DNA from: Psychrobacter sp. AH5
GTDB taxonomy: Bacteria > Pseudomonadota > Gammaproteobacteria > Pseudomonadales > Moraxellaceae
Length of the DNA: 64,000 nt
Assembly: GCF_040371085.1 (NCBI RefSeq)
Contig: NZ_JAMBMT010000001.1
Coordinates: 248,001-312,000 of the forward strand
Reading direction: 5' to 3'
The translations under genes and the position numbers were made by a program. Shown here one piece after another: positions 8,458-16,356 of the stretch. A model generated the notes under the pieces. It saw nothing but the letters and a program-made list of their open reading frames with translations, was not told the origin of the DNA and made no database searches. The stretch's first letter is position 1; each line of letters opens with the position of its first letter.

Positions 8458-9216
8458 ATGATAAAGAAATATTTAAATATCGTACAACATCAGTCTAATA
8501 GCCATCGATCGTCTGTTGAGCTTCAGGGTTATGCGGAGGCTAATGATAGCGCCAAAGTATTTATTGATACAGTAGTTTTAAGCCATCATAAGCTATCGCT
8601 TGTAGCTTTGTTGTTAGTGCTACAAGGGGTGGCGATGCTACCAGCGCAGGCCGCCAGCGCTGTGAATAGTAGTCAGCGCGTGCTAATGATTGAGATGACG
8701 CCAGCACTATGCAGTGTGCAGCCTACGCGCGCGCGCATGCGTCAATGCTTAGAGGGCTACTCTTTTACTATCTCAGGTTTAGACTTAGGGTATGGCGAGC
8801 GCTGCGGCCGTGGTAGTGAGCCGCGTCTAACCCCTTTACAGCTAAAAGTAGTCAACCGTATCATGCCAGATACTACCGTTCGTAGCCAAGTCTGGCATCG
8901 CTACGGGACTTGTAGTCCGCTTAGTGCCAATAGTTATTTTCGCCAAATTATCAATTATGCTGGAGATTTAAAGCTGCCTAATGAGCTTACTACTGGCAAC
9001 AGTTATACCGTCTCTAAATCCAGCTTTCTGAAACAAATGACAAGTCTAAATAGTGGTATGAGCTCAGCTAGTATTGATCTTATTTGTCAGGCTGGAAGTC
9101 GTCGTCAGTCTACTCTGACTGAGATTCATATTTGCTATGAGGGTAATAGTTTTGCAAGTTGTAGTAATACTATCGATAGCTGCGGCAAAAAATTTATCAT
9201 CTCTGGTGGCCGATAA
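8458..9216 (+). CDS. Secreted RNase T2-like protein lacking the catalytic histidines
   Basis: The mature part resembles RNase T2/RNase I: an early Cys (TPALCSVQP), a Cys before the first active-site segment (RQCLEGYSFTISGL), the second active-site segment WHRYGTC (residues 146-152) followed by SANSYFRQ, and paired cysteines near the end. In active RNase T2 enzymes the first segment reads HGLWP and the second HEWxKHGTC. Here Ser106 replaces the first His, Gln144 replaces the His of HEW, and Tyr149 replaces the third. The protein is therefore probably not an RNase, although the fold seems kept. A hydrophobic leader ending in AQA at about residues 46-66 suggests export; the 40 residues before it and the lack of a ribosome binding site make the start uncertain. 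No clear operon partner. Confidence 0.7.
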   Translation: MIKKYLNIVQHQSNSHRSSVELQGYAEANDSAKVFIDTVVLSHHKLSLVALLLVLQGVAMLPAQAASAVNSSQRVLMIEMTPALCSVQPTRARMRQCLEGYSFTISGLDLGYGERCGRGSEPRLTPLQLKVVNRIMPDTTVRSQVWHRYGTCSPLSANSYFRQIINYAGDLKLPNELTTGNSYTVSKSSFLKQMTSLNSGMSSASIDLICQAGSRRQSTLTEIHICYEGNSFASCSNTIDSCGKKFIISGGR

Positions 9217-9594
9217 TAGTAGCTCTAGCCTATACCACTAAAAAAGCTCTCTCATCGCTGAACCATTCTTAAAGCTTATTCAACTCTGAATAACACAAGC
9301 CTATTATTATTGTTAATAGCGACTCACTGACTTTTGTTAGCATAAAATGTAACAATATAACCTTTAAATTAAGCGCAAATAGTGCTTATCTAGCAATCTT
9401 GCCTGCTATTGTCGCTAGACGATTCCCTAAATGAAGTGCTACACTAGCTCTCGTTTTAAGTATGCTTTTGCATAAAAGCAGTCTTTAATAAGTCATGATC
9501 TCAATAGCTATTGTGCAAAAAGCTATCAGTCAATAAAGATATTGTCGAAAAAGATACTGTCTAATCCTTGTAATTATTAATTGGAGAATACTCT
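9217..9594. other. Intergenic region upstream of mdh
   Basis: These 378 bases hold no gene that I can support and no clear terminator for the RNase T2-like gene. They should contain the mdh promoter; I cannot fix its -35 and -10 elements with confidence. Confidence 0.5.
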
Positions 9595-10578
9595 ATGAAA
9601 CAGCCTTTACGTGTTGCCGTCACTGGTGCTGCTGGTAATATCAGCTACTCTATGTTATTCCGTATTGCTTCTGGTGAGATGCTAGGTAAAGATCAGCCAG
9701 TCATTTTGCAATTGCTAGAGATTACTCCAGCACTTGATGCGCTAAAAGGCGTCGTCATGGAATTGCAAGATTGTGCTTTCCCATTATTAGCCGATATCGT
9801 ACAGACTGATGACGCTACTGTCGCTTTTAAAGACGCAGATTATGCACTACTGGTAGGCGCGCGTCCTCGTGGCCCAGGTATGGAGCGTAAGGATCTATTA
9901 GAAGCTAACGCCGCTATTTTCTCAGCGCAAGGTAAAGCATTAAATGACGTTGCTAGCCGTGATGTCAAAGTCTTAGTCGTGGGTAACCCTGCCAATACTA
10001 ATGCCGTTATCGCTCAGCGTAATGCACCAGATCTAGACCCACGTAACTTTACGGCGATGACTCGTTTGGATCATAACCGCGCTATCGCCCAGTTGGCTGA
10101 GAAGACGGACAGCACGGTTAATGACGTGAAAAAAATGATCATCTGGGGCAATCACTCCTCAACTCAGTATCCGGATCTAACCGAATGTACCGTTAACGGC
10201 AAGCCAGCGCTAGATCTAGTCGATCGCGATTGGTACGAAAACACTTATATCCCAGAAGTACAACAGCGCGGCGCGGCTATTATTAAAGCTCGCGGTGCTT
10301 CATCTGCCGCCTCTGCTGCCAATGCTGCAATCGCGCACATGCGTACTTGGGCGATGGGCACTGATGAGAATGATTGGGTCTCTATGGGTGTTTACTCAAA
10401 CGGCGAATATGGTATCGCTAAAGGTTTGATCTACTCATTCCCATGCACTTGCAAAGATGGCGACTGGTCTATCGTTGAAGGCGTTGACGTGTCATCTGAC
10501 TTCTCAAAAGAGAAGATGGCAGCGACCGAGCAAGAGCTTAGCGAAGAGCGTGATGCGGTTTCTCACTTGCTACCATAA
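9595..10578 (+). CDS. mdh: Malate dehydrogenase
   Basis: This TCA-cycle enzyme interconverts malate and oxaloacetate with NAD. The Rossmann motif [13 protein letters not shown] is at residues 9-21. [14 protein letters not shown] is the mobile loop with two substrate-binding arginines. The segment TRLDHNRA and the catalytic histidine in [13 protein letters not shown] complete the active site. The length of 327 residues and the sequence type (like cytosolic malate dehydrogenases, distinct from the 312-residue E. coli enzyme) are as in Acinetobacter and Psychrobacter. GGAG lies 9 bases before the start. It is monocistronic, with a terminator right behind it. Confidence 0.96.
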   Translation: MKQPLRVAVTGAAGNISYSMLFRIASGEMLGKDQPVILQLLEITPALDALKGVVMELQDCAFPLLADIVQTDDATVAFKDADYALLVGARPRGPGMERKDLLEANAAIFSAQGKALNDVASRDVKVLVVGNPANTNAVIAQRNAPDLDPRNFTAMTRLDHNRAIAQLAEKTDSTVNDVKKMIIWGNHSSTQYPDLTECTVNGKPALDLVDRDWYENTYIPEVQQRGAAIIKARGASSAASAANAAIAHMRTWAMGTDENDWVSMGVYSNGEYGIAKGLIYSFPCTCKDGDWSIVEGVDVSSDFSKEKMAATEQELSEERDAVSHLLP

Positions 10579-10622
10579 GCCATTGCTATAGATAGCAGTG
10601 AAATTGAAAATTTATAAGCAAA

Positions 10623-10652
10623 GAGCTCTGTCTATCTGGCAGGGCTTTTTTT
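10623..10652 (+). terminator. Terminator of mdh
   Basis: AGCTCTG pairs with CAGGGCT (two G-U pairs) and is followed by TTTTTTT, 45 bases after the mdh stop. Confidence 0.75.
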
Positions 10653-10832
10653 GTGCAAGTGTACTTTTGTAAAATAACTTAGGTCTGTTGCAGAGCGCTG
10701 TTAACACAAATGGTAAGCTTAGATAAACATTGACTAACAGCTTTTAAAAATACAGTTGCTACAATTAGGATGTTCACTAAGAAAACCGATAATAAAATAA
10801 TCTAATTACGATTAACTTGAAGGAGAAGGGAT

Positions 10833-11072
10833 ATGCTAGGTGAAGTTGACTACAATATGAACGAATTATTTGCGCAATTAGGGTTAGACAATTCAGATGA
10901 AGCTATCGAGAAATTTATCGCTAGTAATCAATTAGCAAAAAACGAAGAGTTAAAAAAGGCAGATATTTGGACGGATAGCCAGCGCATGTTTTTAGAAGAG
11001 GAATGGAAAAAAGACGCCGCTTGGGTCGAAGTCATTGATGAGCTAAATGTACGTTTGCATCCTGATGCTTGA
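10833..11072 (+). CDS. DUF2789 family protein
   Basis: This 79-residue acidic helical protein matches the pattern of the DUF2789 family: LFAQLGLDNSDEAIEKFI, then ADIWTDSQRMFLEEEW, then a conserved DAAW-x-x-VIDELN segment. The family is widespread in proteobacteria and has no known function. The start at 10833 is supported by GGAGAAGGGAT directly upstream; the ATG eight codons later is not. It forms a single-gene unit ended by a strong bidirectional terminator. Confidence 0.85.
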   Translation: MLGEVDYNMNELFAQLGLDNSDEAIEKFIASNQLAKNEELKKADIWTDSQRMFLEEEWKKDAAWVEVIDELNVRLHPDA

Positions 11073-11130
11073 TAATATTTGATAGACCACTAATAGACTA
11101 AAAACTAGAAAACATAATACTAGAAATCAT

Positions 11131-11166
11131 AAAAAAGCCAGCTTGTTCGCTAAGCTGGCTTTTTTA
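11131..11166. terminator. Bidirectional terminator between the DUF2789 gene and ribF
   Basis: AAAAAAGCCAGCTT pairs with AAGCTGGCTTTTTT around a short loop, between convergent genes, with poly-A and poly-T on the two sides. Confidence 0.88.
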
Positions 11167-11187
11167 TATCCAATTTAGCGCTCTTAA

Positions 11188-12336
11188 TTAGGGCGCTAAC
11201 TGCTCTTCTCGCCAAGCTAGTAAATCAGCAACGTCTTGATGAATGCCCTTCTTCAAGGCTTCTAAACCATCATAATGACGTTCACCATGCAAATAATGTA
11301 AAAACCGGACTTGGAGCGTCTCATTGTACAAATCAGCTTTAAAGTTTGGGAAATGTACTTCCAAACGCCAGTTATCGCCTTTATTCACCGAAGGTCTAAT
11401 GCCAACGCTAGCCGTACCAAAAAGACTATGCGCACGTAGACCAGGCACCCCAGTTTGACCCTCTGCTGCAAGAGCGCTCAAACCATTGATAATCACCTCA
11501 CCTTGTTTATTAAGACGTACTACATCTACCGCAAAGATACCGTGCAAAGCTGGTTTTATACGATTTAGATCGATATTGGCCGTAGGGAAATCCATGGTTC
11601 GACCGATTTTATCCCCACTAACCACAGTACCCATAATGGTATAGTCGCGGCCCAGTAGTCGATTGGCCTGCTCTATATTGCCAGCTAACAATAAATCGCG
11701 GACACGGGTAGAGCTGATGCGCGTGCTTTCATTATTATCATCAGCGGTAGCTTTATTAGCACTATCATTTTTGGCAGTATCAAAGTCTGCCGCTTGGTTG
11801 TTAGTGCTCACTTTATCAGTAATGGTATGTAGATCTGTGACTTGCAGGCCATAGTTTTGCAAAAATTGACTATCGCCAGTACGGTCGTGACCGAAACGAA
11901 AATCATCGCCTAACACCAAAGCTTTTACCTTTAATCGTAGCGCTAATAGATCAGCAAAAGCGGTGGCAGACAGCGCTCGAAAATCGCTATCAAAGCTTGC
12001 CACAATCAAAGTGTCGACACCATATTCTGCTAATAGCGCTTGTTTTTCTGCTAGATTGGTCAGGCGAGCAGGAGCTTTTTGCGGAGCAAAAAATTCACGC
12101 GGCTGCGGCTCAAATATCATAACTGCCGCACTTAGCTGTCGCTCATCAGCCAACGCTCGAACTTTTGCAAGCATGGCCTGATGACCCAAATGCACGCCAT
12201 CAAAATTGCCGATAGTCAGCACGCAAGGCGCAAGCTCAGTAAGGCTGTTATCCTTACTATCTGCACTATTTACCGCCTTATCAGCCAAGATAATAAAGGG
12301 CGGAGCAATCAGTTGTTCTAAAAAATAGGTATTCAT
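11188..12336 (-). CDS. ribF: Bifunctional riboflavin kinase / FAD synthetase
   Basis: RibF phosphorylates riboflavin to FMN and adenylylates FMN to FAD. The N-terminal nucleotidyltransferase domain shows TIGNFDGVHLGHQ (residues 41-53), DDFRFGHDRTGD and ISSTRVRDLL (207-216). The C-terminal kinase domain shows GRTMDFPTANID. The protein has 382 residues against about 310 for the family. The difference is mostly an Asp/Asn/Ala-rich insert at about 171-204, between the two halves of the FAD-synthetase site, plus a lengthened N-terminus. In many bacteria ribF precedes ileS and lspA; here it stands alone. Confidence 0.95.
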   Translation of the reverse strand: MNTYFLEQLIAPPFIILADKAVNSADSKDNSLTELAPCVLTIGNFDGVHLGHQAMLAKVRALADERQLSAAVMIFEPQPREFFAPQKAPARLTNLAEKQALLAEYGVDTLIVASFDSDFRALSATAFADLLALRLKVKALVLGDDFRFGHDRTGDSQFLQNYGLQVTDLHTITDKVSTNNQAADFDTAKNDSANKATADDNNESTRISSTRVRDLLLAGNIEQANRLLGRDYTIMGTVVSGDKIGRTMDFPTANIDLNRIKPALHGIFAVDVVRLNKQGEVIINGLSALAAEGQTGVPGLRAHSLFGTASVGIRPSVNKGDNWRLEVHFPNFKADLYNETLQVRFLHYLHGERHYDGLEALKKGIHQDVADLLAWREEQLAP

Positions 12337-12492
12337 AAATTTGCAGCTATGATAAGAGCAGTGAAATAAAGAAAAATAGCGTTTTAGATAATATTATTCG
12401 CCTCAAAAGGCTTTAAGGTTTGCCATTATAAAGTAAAATAGTCAGTCTCACACTGCAAACTACAGATAACTCACTATCAGGCTAATAAAGCT

Positions 12493-13092
12493 ATGCTCAA
12501 TGATGCAATTATCCTTAATGAAAGCAAGGACAGTCATACAGTCGCGCTTAATAATAAATTTATAGTACAGCGCGCTAGTCATAATGATCTGGCAGCTATA
12601 GTAGACATTTATAATCAAAGTATCGCCGGCAAGCAAGCGACTGCTATCTTAGCGCCGGTCACTAGTGTAGAGCGGGCGCAGTGGTTTGATGAGCATATAA
12701 ATAATCCAAAACGTCCCATTTATGTAGTAAAAGCCCAGTCAGATAGTAAAGCATCGGCGACAATCGTCGCTTGGGGCAGCTTTAGCGATTTATACGCGCG
12801 CACCGCCTACCATATCAGCAGTGAGATTAGTATTTATTTGCATCACGATTATCAGGGTCAGGGCTTGGGTAGCTTATTGATCGGATGGATGCTGACGCAA
12901 GCGCCAAGTTTGGGTATCTACAATATTGTTGCGCTTATCTTTGCTCATAATACGCCAAGCTTAGGATTATTTCGAAAGCTTGGTTTTGAGCAATGGGGCT
13001 ATATGCCGCAAGTTTGCGATATGCAGGGCTTTATCGCTGATGTGGTGATGCTGGGGTTAGCCATTAAGATTACCGATACAACCGACGTATAA
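12493..13092 (+). CDS. GNAT-family N-acetyltransferase (phosphinothricin acetyltransferase type)
   Basis: The order of motifs fits the phosphinothricin/methionine-sulfone acetyltransferase branch of GNAT enzymes: IVQRASHNDLAAIVDIYNQSI at the start, an acceptor-site strand GSFSDLYARTAYHISSEISIYL, and the acetyl-CoA pyrophosphate loop DYQGQGLGSLLI. The tail LGFEQWGYMPQV is also typical. The natural substrate is unknown. About 25 residues precede the domain, so a later start is possible. It is divergent from ribF and nearly touches the convergent lipoprotein gene, 30 bases away. Confidence 0.85.
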   Translation: MLNDAIILNESKDSHTVALNNKFIVQRASHNDLAAIVDIYNQSIAGKQATAILAPVTSVERAQWFDEHINNPKRPIYVVKAQSDSKASATIVAWGSFSDLYARTAYHISSEISIYLHHDYQGQGLGSLLIGWMLTQAPSLGIYNIVALIFAHNTPSLGLFRKLGFEQWGYMPQVCDMQGFIADVVMLGLAIKITDTTDV

Positions 13093-13122
13093 ATTTTGTC
13101 GGCTCGTTATTTTATTAGCTTA

Positions 13123-13761
13123 TTAACCCAAAATCTTCCATTGACCCTTTACTTTTCTTAGCTCATAAGTCAAAGGAGCCGGCTCGCTTTGCCCTTTTAG
13201 CTTTAGCTCGCCGGTGATGGTGGCGCGTGTTTTGTCGACACTATACTGCGTATTGGTCATAGTTACGCTTTCAACCGTTTGCTGAAAGGCGCTTTGAGTA
13301 TTGGCAAGCTCCACCTCAAAGTTGGCCATATCGACCTGATAGTAGTCGGCAGCCTCTTTAGCATCGCCATAATATAAGGTATTTAGCGCTTGTTTGACTG
13401 TGTCTTCAGGCGTACCGGGCTCAGTAGGATTGGTCACTAAGCTTGGCGACTCAGAAGCAGTAGCCATCGGACGGATAGTATCATTAGTCATGCTAGTATC
13501 AGCTGCTAGATCAGTGCTAACGGGTTCATTATCATCAGCGACAACACCTTGCGTATTCGCCGCTACCGCTTCTTCTACCGGACCATTGCTATTGGCAACG
13601 ACTATTTGCTCATCATTGTCCTTAGGCGCTGCTGTCTGAGCGCTATCGTTATTACTACAGCCACTAAGCAGTAGGCTGGTGGCTAATAAACCAGTCGCAA
13701 ATAGTGAAGGTTTTGCTGATAAAGTGGTGCTCATAGAGGATATTAAAAAATTGGTTTTCAT
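13123..13761 (-). CDS. Lipoprotein with a DUF4878-like domain
   Basis: A lipoprotein signal peptide ends in the lipobox LLSGC, so the mature protein should be lipid-anchored in the envelope. A flexible acidic Asn/Asp/Thr-rich linker of roughly 75 residues follows. The C-terminal domain (PEDTVKQALNTLYYGDAKEAADYY to LRKVKGQWKILG) resembles DUF4878, an NTF2-like fold found in lipoproteins. I chose ATG 13761 because AAGG lies 8 bases upstream and the signal peptide then begins normally; the same frame is open back to 13815. The function is unknown. Confidence 0.8.
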   Translation of the reverse strand: MKTNFLISSMSTTLSAKPSLFATGLLATSLLLSGCSNNDSAQTAAPKDNDEQIVVANSNGPVEEAVAANTQGVVADDNEPVSTDLAADTSMTNDTIRPMATASESPSLVTNPTEPGTPEDTVKQALNTLYYGDAKEAADYYQVDMANFEVELANTQSAFQQTVESVTMTNTQYSVDKTRATITGELKLKGQSEPAPLTYELRKVKGQWKILG

Positions 13762-13881
13762 CGTAAACCTTAATATTAGTAAATGATAGGTTTGCCATCT
13801 CACTAAGTATGCCAAGTCTCTTGAGTATTTACAGTATAGTGACAGTCAAGGTTTATTCTAAGGTTGTAAGCTTTTGGTAAG

Positions 13882-15432
13882 CTAACCATGTTTGAGCTGA
13901 CGCGGGCGAAAACCCGTTGCTAACAATACTACCCCGTAAACTGCGGCACCAACAACACACATAATCACTAAGGCCACAATACGTCGCCACTGTGCAGAGT
14001 CAGTTGGGAAGTAAGGCAGCATCACATAGAGCACGGCTACCATAGATCCAGTAGCAATACCGAACTGAGTAAATAACTTTTTCCAGTGACTACCAAAACG
14101 GAAGATTTCGCGCTTGTGTAAAAAGTAATAGAGCAGACCGGCGTTAACAAAAGCGGCGCCAGTCGTCGCTAATGCCAAGCCGCCGTGTAGAGGAATCTTA
14201 AGAAAATAAAAGATACCAATAAAAACCACGCTAAATAACATATTAGCAAAAACCGAGATAATCCCTATTTTGACTGGCGTTCTAATGTCTTGACGAGCAA
14301 AAAAGGCTGGCGCAAATATTTTGATCAGCATAAAGCCCAAAATACCGCCTGCCATACTACGCAGGGCTAGTCCGCTCATTTGTGCGTCACGCAATAGGAA
14401 CTCACCGCGCAAAAACAGCGCTTGCATCAACACATCTGAGAGGATAAATAGCGCCGCCGCTGCTGGCAAACCGACTAAGATAATCAGCCGCGCTGCCCAA
14501 TCAATGGTTTTTTTGAAGGTGATGTCGTCTTTTTTGGCCTCACTTGCCGATAGGCTCGGCAAAATAACCGTACCAATCGCCACGCCAATGAGACCTAATG
14601 GCAGCTCACTCATGCGCTCAGCGGCATATAACCAAGAGACCGAACCGCCTATCATCAATGAGGCAAATACCGTATTTAATAATAAATTAATCTGAGTGAC
14701 TGAAACCCCAAAGATAGCCGGTAACATGAGCTTTAAAATACGTCTAACGCCTTCATGCTTAAAATCGACTTTTGGCGCAACCAGCAGCTTTTGTTGCCAA
14801 AGCTGCGGCAACTGTATCAAAAACTGCAAGAGTCCGGCGATAGCGACAGCGTAACCAAGCGCCATAATAGGCGTATCGAACATCGGTGCAAATATAAGCG
14901 CCGCGCCAATCATACATAAGTTTAATAACACCGGTGCAAAGGCCGGCGCGGCAAAGCGTCCATAACTTTGCAGAATACCGCTAGCAAAAGCGGTCATCGA
15001 GATAAAGAGCAAATAGGGGAAGGTTAGACGTAATAATTCAGCGGTGATCGCGAACTTGTCCGGCTGATCAGCAAAACCGGGCGCAAATAAAGTCACCACC
15101 CAAGGCGCTAGTAGGATCACCACTACCGTTAGCATCGATAGTATCAGCAGTAGCGCGCCAGAGGTTCGACTGACTAATAGTTGTACCTCTTGCAAGTTAT
15201 ACTTCTCTTTGTATTCTGAGAGTACCGGTACAAAAGCTTGACTAAAAGCGCCTTCAGCAAAAAGCCTTCGCAAGAAGTTAGGTATCTTAAAAGCGACCAA
15301 AAAGGCATCCATCAGGCCGCCGGCACCAAACACGCCTAGCAGTACTATATCGCGCACTAAGCCTAAAATACGTGACAGCATGGTCATGCTACTGACGACC
15401 ATGGTGGAGCGGAACAAGCGACTTTTTGCCAT
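13882..15432 (-). CDS. murJ: Lipid II flippase MurJ
   Basis: MurJ moves lipid II from the inner to the outer leaflet of the cytoplasmic membrane for peptidoglycan synthesis. The 516-residue protein has about 14 hydrophobic segments and the MviN/MurJ start SRILGLVRDIVLLGVFGAG, then MDAFLVAFKIPNFLRRLFAEGAFSQAFVPV, with the arginines typical of the central cavity. The gene runs on the minus strand downstream of ampD, as two peptidoglycan genes in a row. A gap of about 120 bases with no terminator leaves joint transcription possible. Confidence 0.96.
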   Translation of the reverse strand: MAKSRLFRSTMVVSSMTMLSRILGLVRDIVLLGVFGAGGLMDAFLVAFKIPNFLRRLFAEGAFSQAFVPVLSEYKEKYNLQEVQLLVSRTSGALLLILSMLTVVVILLAPWVVTLFAPGFADQPDKFAITAELLRLTFPYLLFISMTAFASGILQSYGRFAAPAFAPVLLNLCMIGAALIFAPMFDTPIMALGYAVAIAGLLQFLIQLPQLWQQKLLVAPKVDFKHEGVRRILKLMLPAIFGVSVTQINLLLNTVFASLMIGGSVSWLYAAERMSELPLGLIGVAIGTVILPSLSASEAKKDDITFKKTIDWAARLIILVGLPAAAALFILSDVLMQALFLRGEFLLRDAQMSGLALRSMAGGILGFMLIKIFAPAFFARQDIRTPVKIGIISVFANMLFSVVFIGIFYFLKIPLHGGLALATTGAAFVNAGLLYYFLHKREIFRFGSHWKKLFTQFGIATGSMVAVLYVMLPYFPTDSAQWRRIVALVIMCVVGAAVYGVVLLATGFRPRQLKHG

Positions 15433-15554
15433 GGGAACCTATTTGCTAGTGGGTTTACTGATTGGATAATGTCAAAAAACTGACGGATTATAGCATTTTA
15501 AGACGCTTGATAAATGGATTGAATGTGCAATAGCGCGTGTTGTTGTTTACGCTT

Positions 15555-16196
15555 TTATAGTGATTCATTGCTAAGCTTATTCGCTAGCAGCGCGCGTAAC
15601 CTTGCCCAGTCAAAATAATCGCCCGGATCAGTCTTACGGCCTGGGGCAATATCACTGTGTCCGGTTAAGTGCCGACGAGTTTTGGGATAAGCCTTATATA
15701 TCGCTATGATGACTTCGCTTAGCACTTGATATTGAATATCTGTAAAAGGGGTAAAGTCTGAGCCTTCAAGCTCGATACCGATGCTATAGTCATTGCACTC
15801 TTGCCGACCCAAATAGCTTGATCGGCCCGCATGCCAAGCACGCTTAGCAAAATTGACAAACTGAGTAATACTGCCATCGCGCTCAATAAGTAAATGCGCG
15901 GACACCTCAGCGCCCTTAATGGTTTGAAAGTAGGGATGAGCGTTCCAGTCTAATTGATTGGTAAACAATGCCTTAACATAATGCAGACCATTTTTATCCG
16001 TTTGAGCAAATTCATTAGGCGGCAAGCTGATATTATGAATGACGATAGTATTGATACCATCTTTAGCGTTTATGGTTGTATCGTTATGAGTTATATCGTC
16101 ATGCTTATTATTAGGGCGAGCATTTTGGTTAGGCGAGGGTAGCCAAGTAGCCGAGGACAATTGACCATTAGAGATAATCATTGGCGTGGTGGGCAT
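15555..16196 (-). CDS. ampD: 1,6-anhydro-N-acetylmuramyl-L-alanine amidase AmpD
   Basis: AmpD is the cytoplasmic zinc amidase that splits anhydro-MurNAc from recycled muropeptides and thereby keeps beta-lactamase inducers low. Zinc ligands are visible as the His in IVIHNISLPP, the His in LTGHSDIAPG and the Asp in RKTDPGDYFDW; GIELEGSDF carries the usual glutamate. The segment WLPSPNQNARPN aligns with the start of E. coli AmpD and is followed by an Asp/Asn-rich insert of about 20 residues. I prefer ATG 16196 because the family begins shortly before that segment; a GTG at 16256 in the same frame would add 20 residues without a good ribosome binding site. Confidence 0.92.
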   Translation of the reverse strand: MPTTPMIISNGQLSSATWLPSPNQNARPNNKHDDITHNDTTINAKDGINTIVIHNISLPPNEFAQTDKNGLHYVKALFTNQLDWNAHPYFQTIKGAEVSAHLLIERDGSITQFVNFAKRAWHAGRSSYLGRQECNDYSIGIELEGSDFTPFTDIQYQVLSEVIIAIYKAYPKTRRHLTGHSDIAPGRKTDPGDYFDWARLRALLANKLSNESL

Positions 16197-16356
16197 AGTA
16201 GTCTCTGCTATAATAAGAGAAGGAGGGGTAAGAGTAGGTTTTGCACTATCATACACTCTAGCTAATCGAAATATAAGCCAGCGTTTGCCCTAAACTATCA
16301 TCAGTAACTTTTCGCTCATTTAGCCATAAACCAAGTAAAACACGAGATCCTAACCT

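Noticed and set aside
14321..14695. 124-residue plus-strand frame inside murJ
   Set aside because: Antisense to conserved membrane helices of MurJ, with no domain or ribosome binding site.
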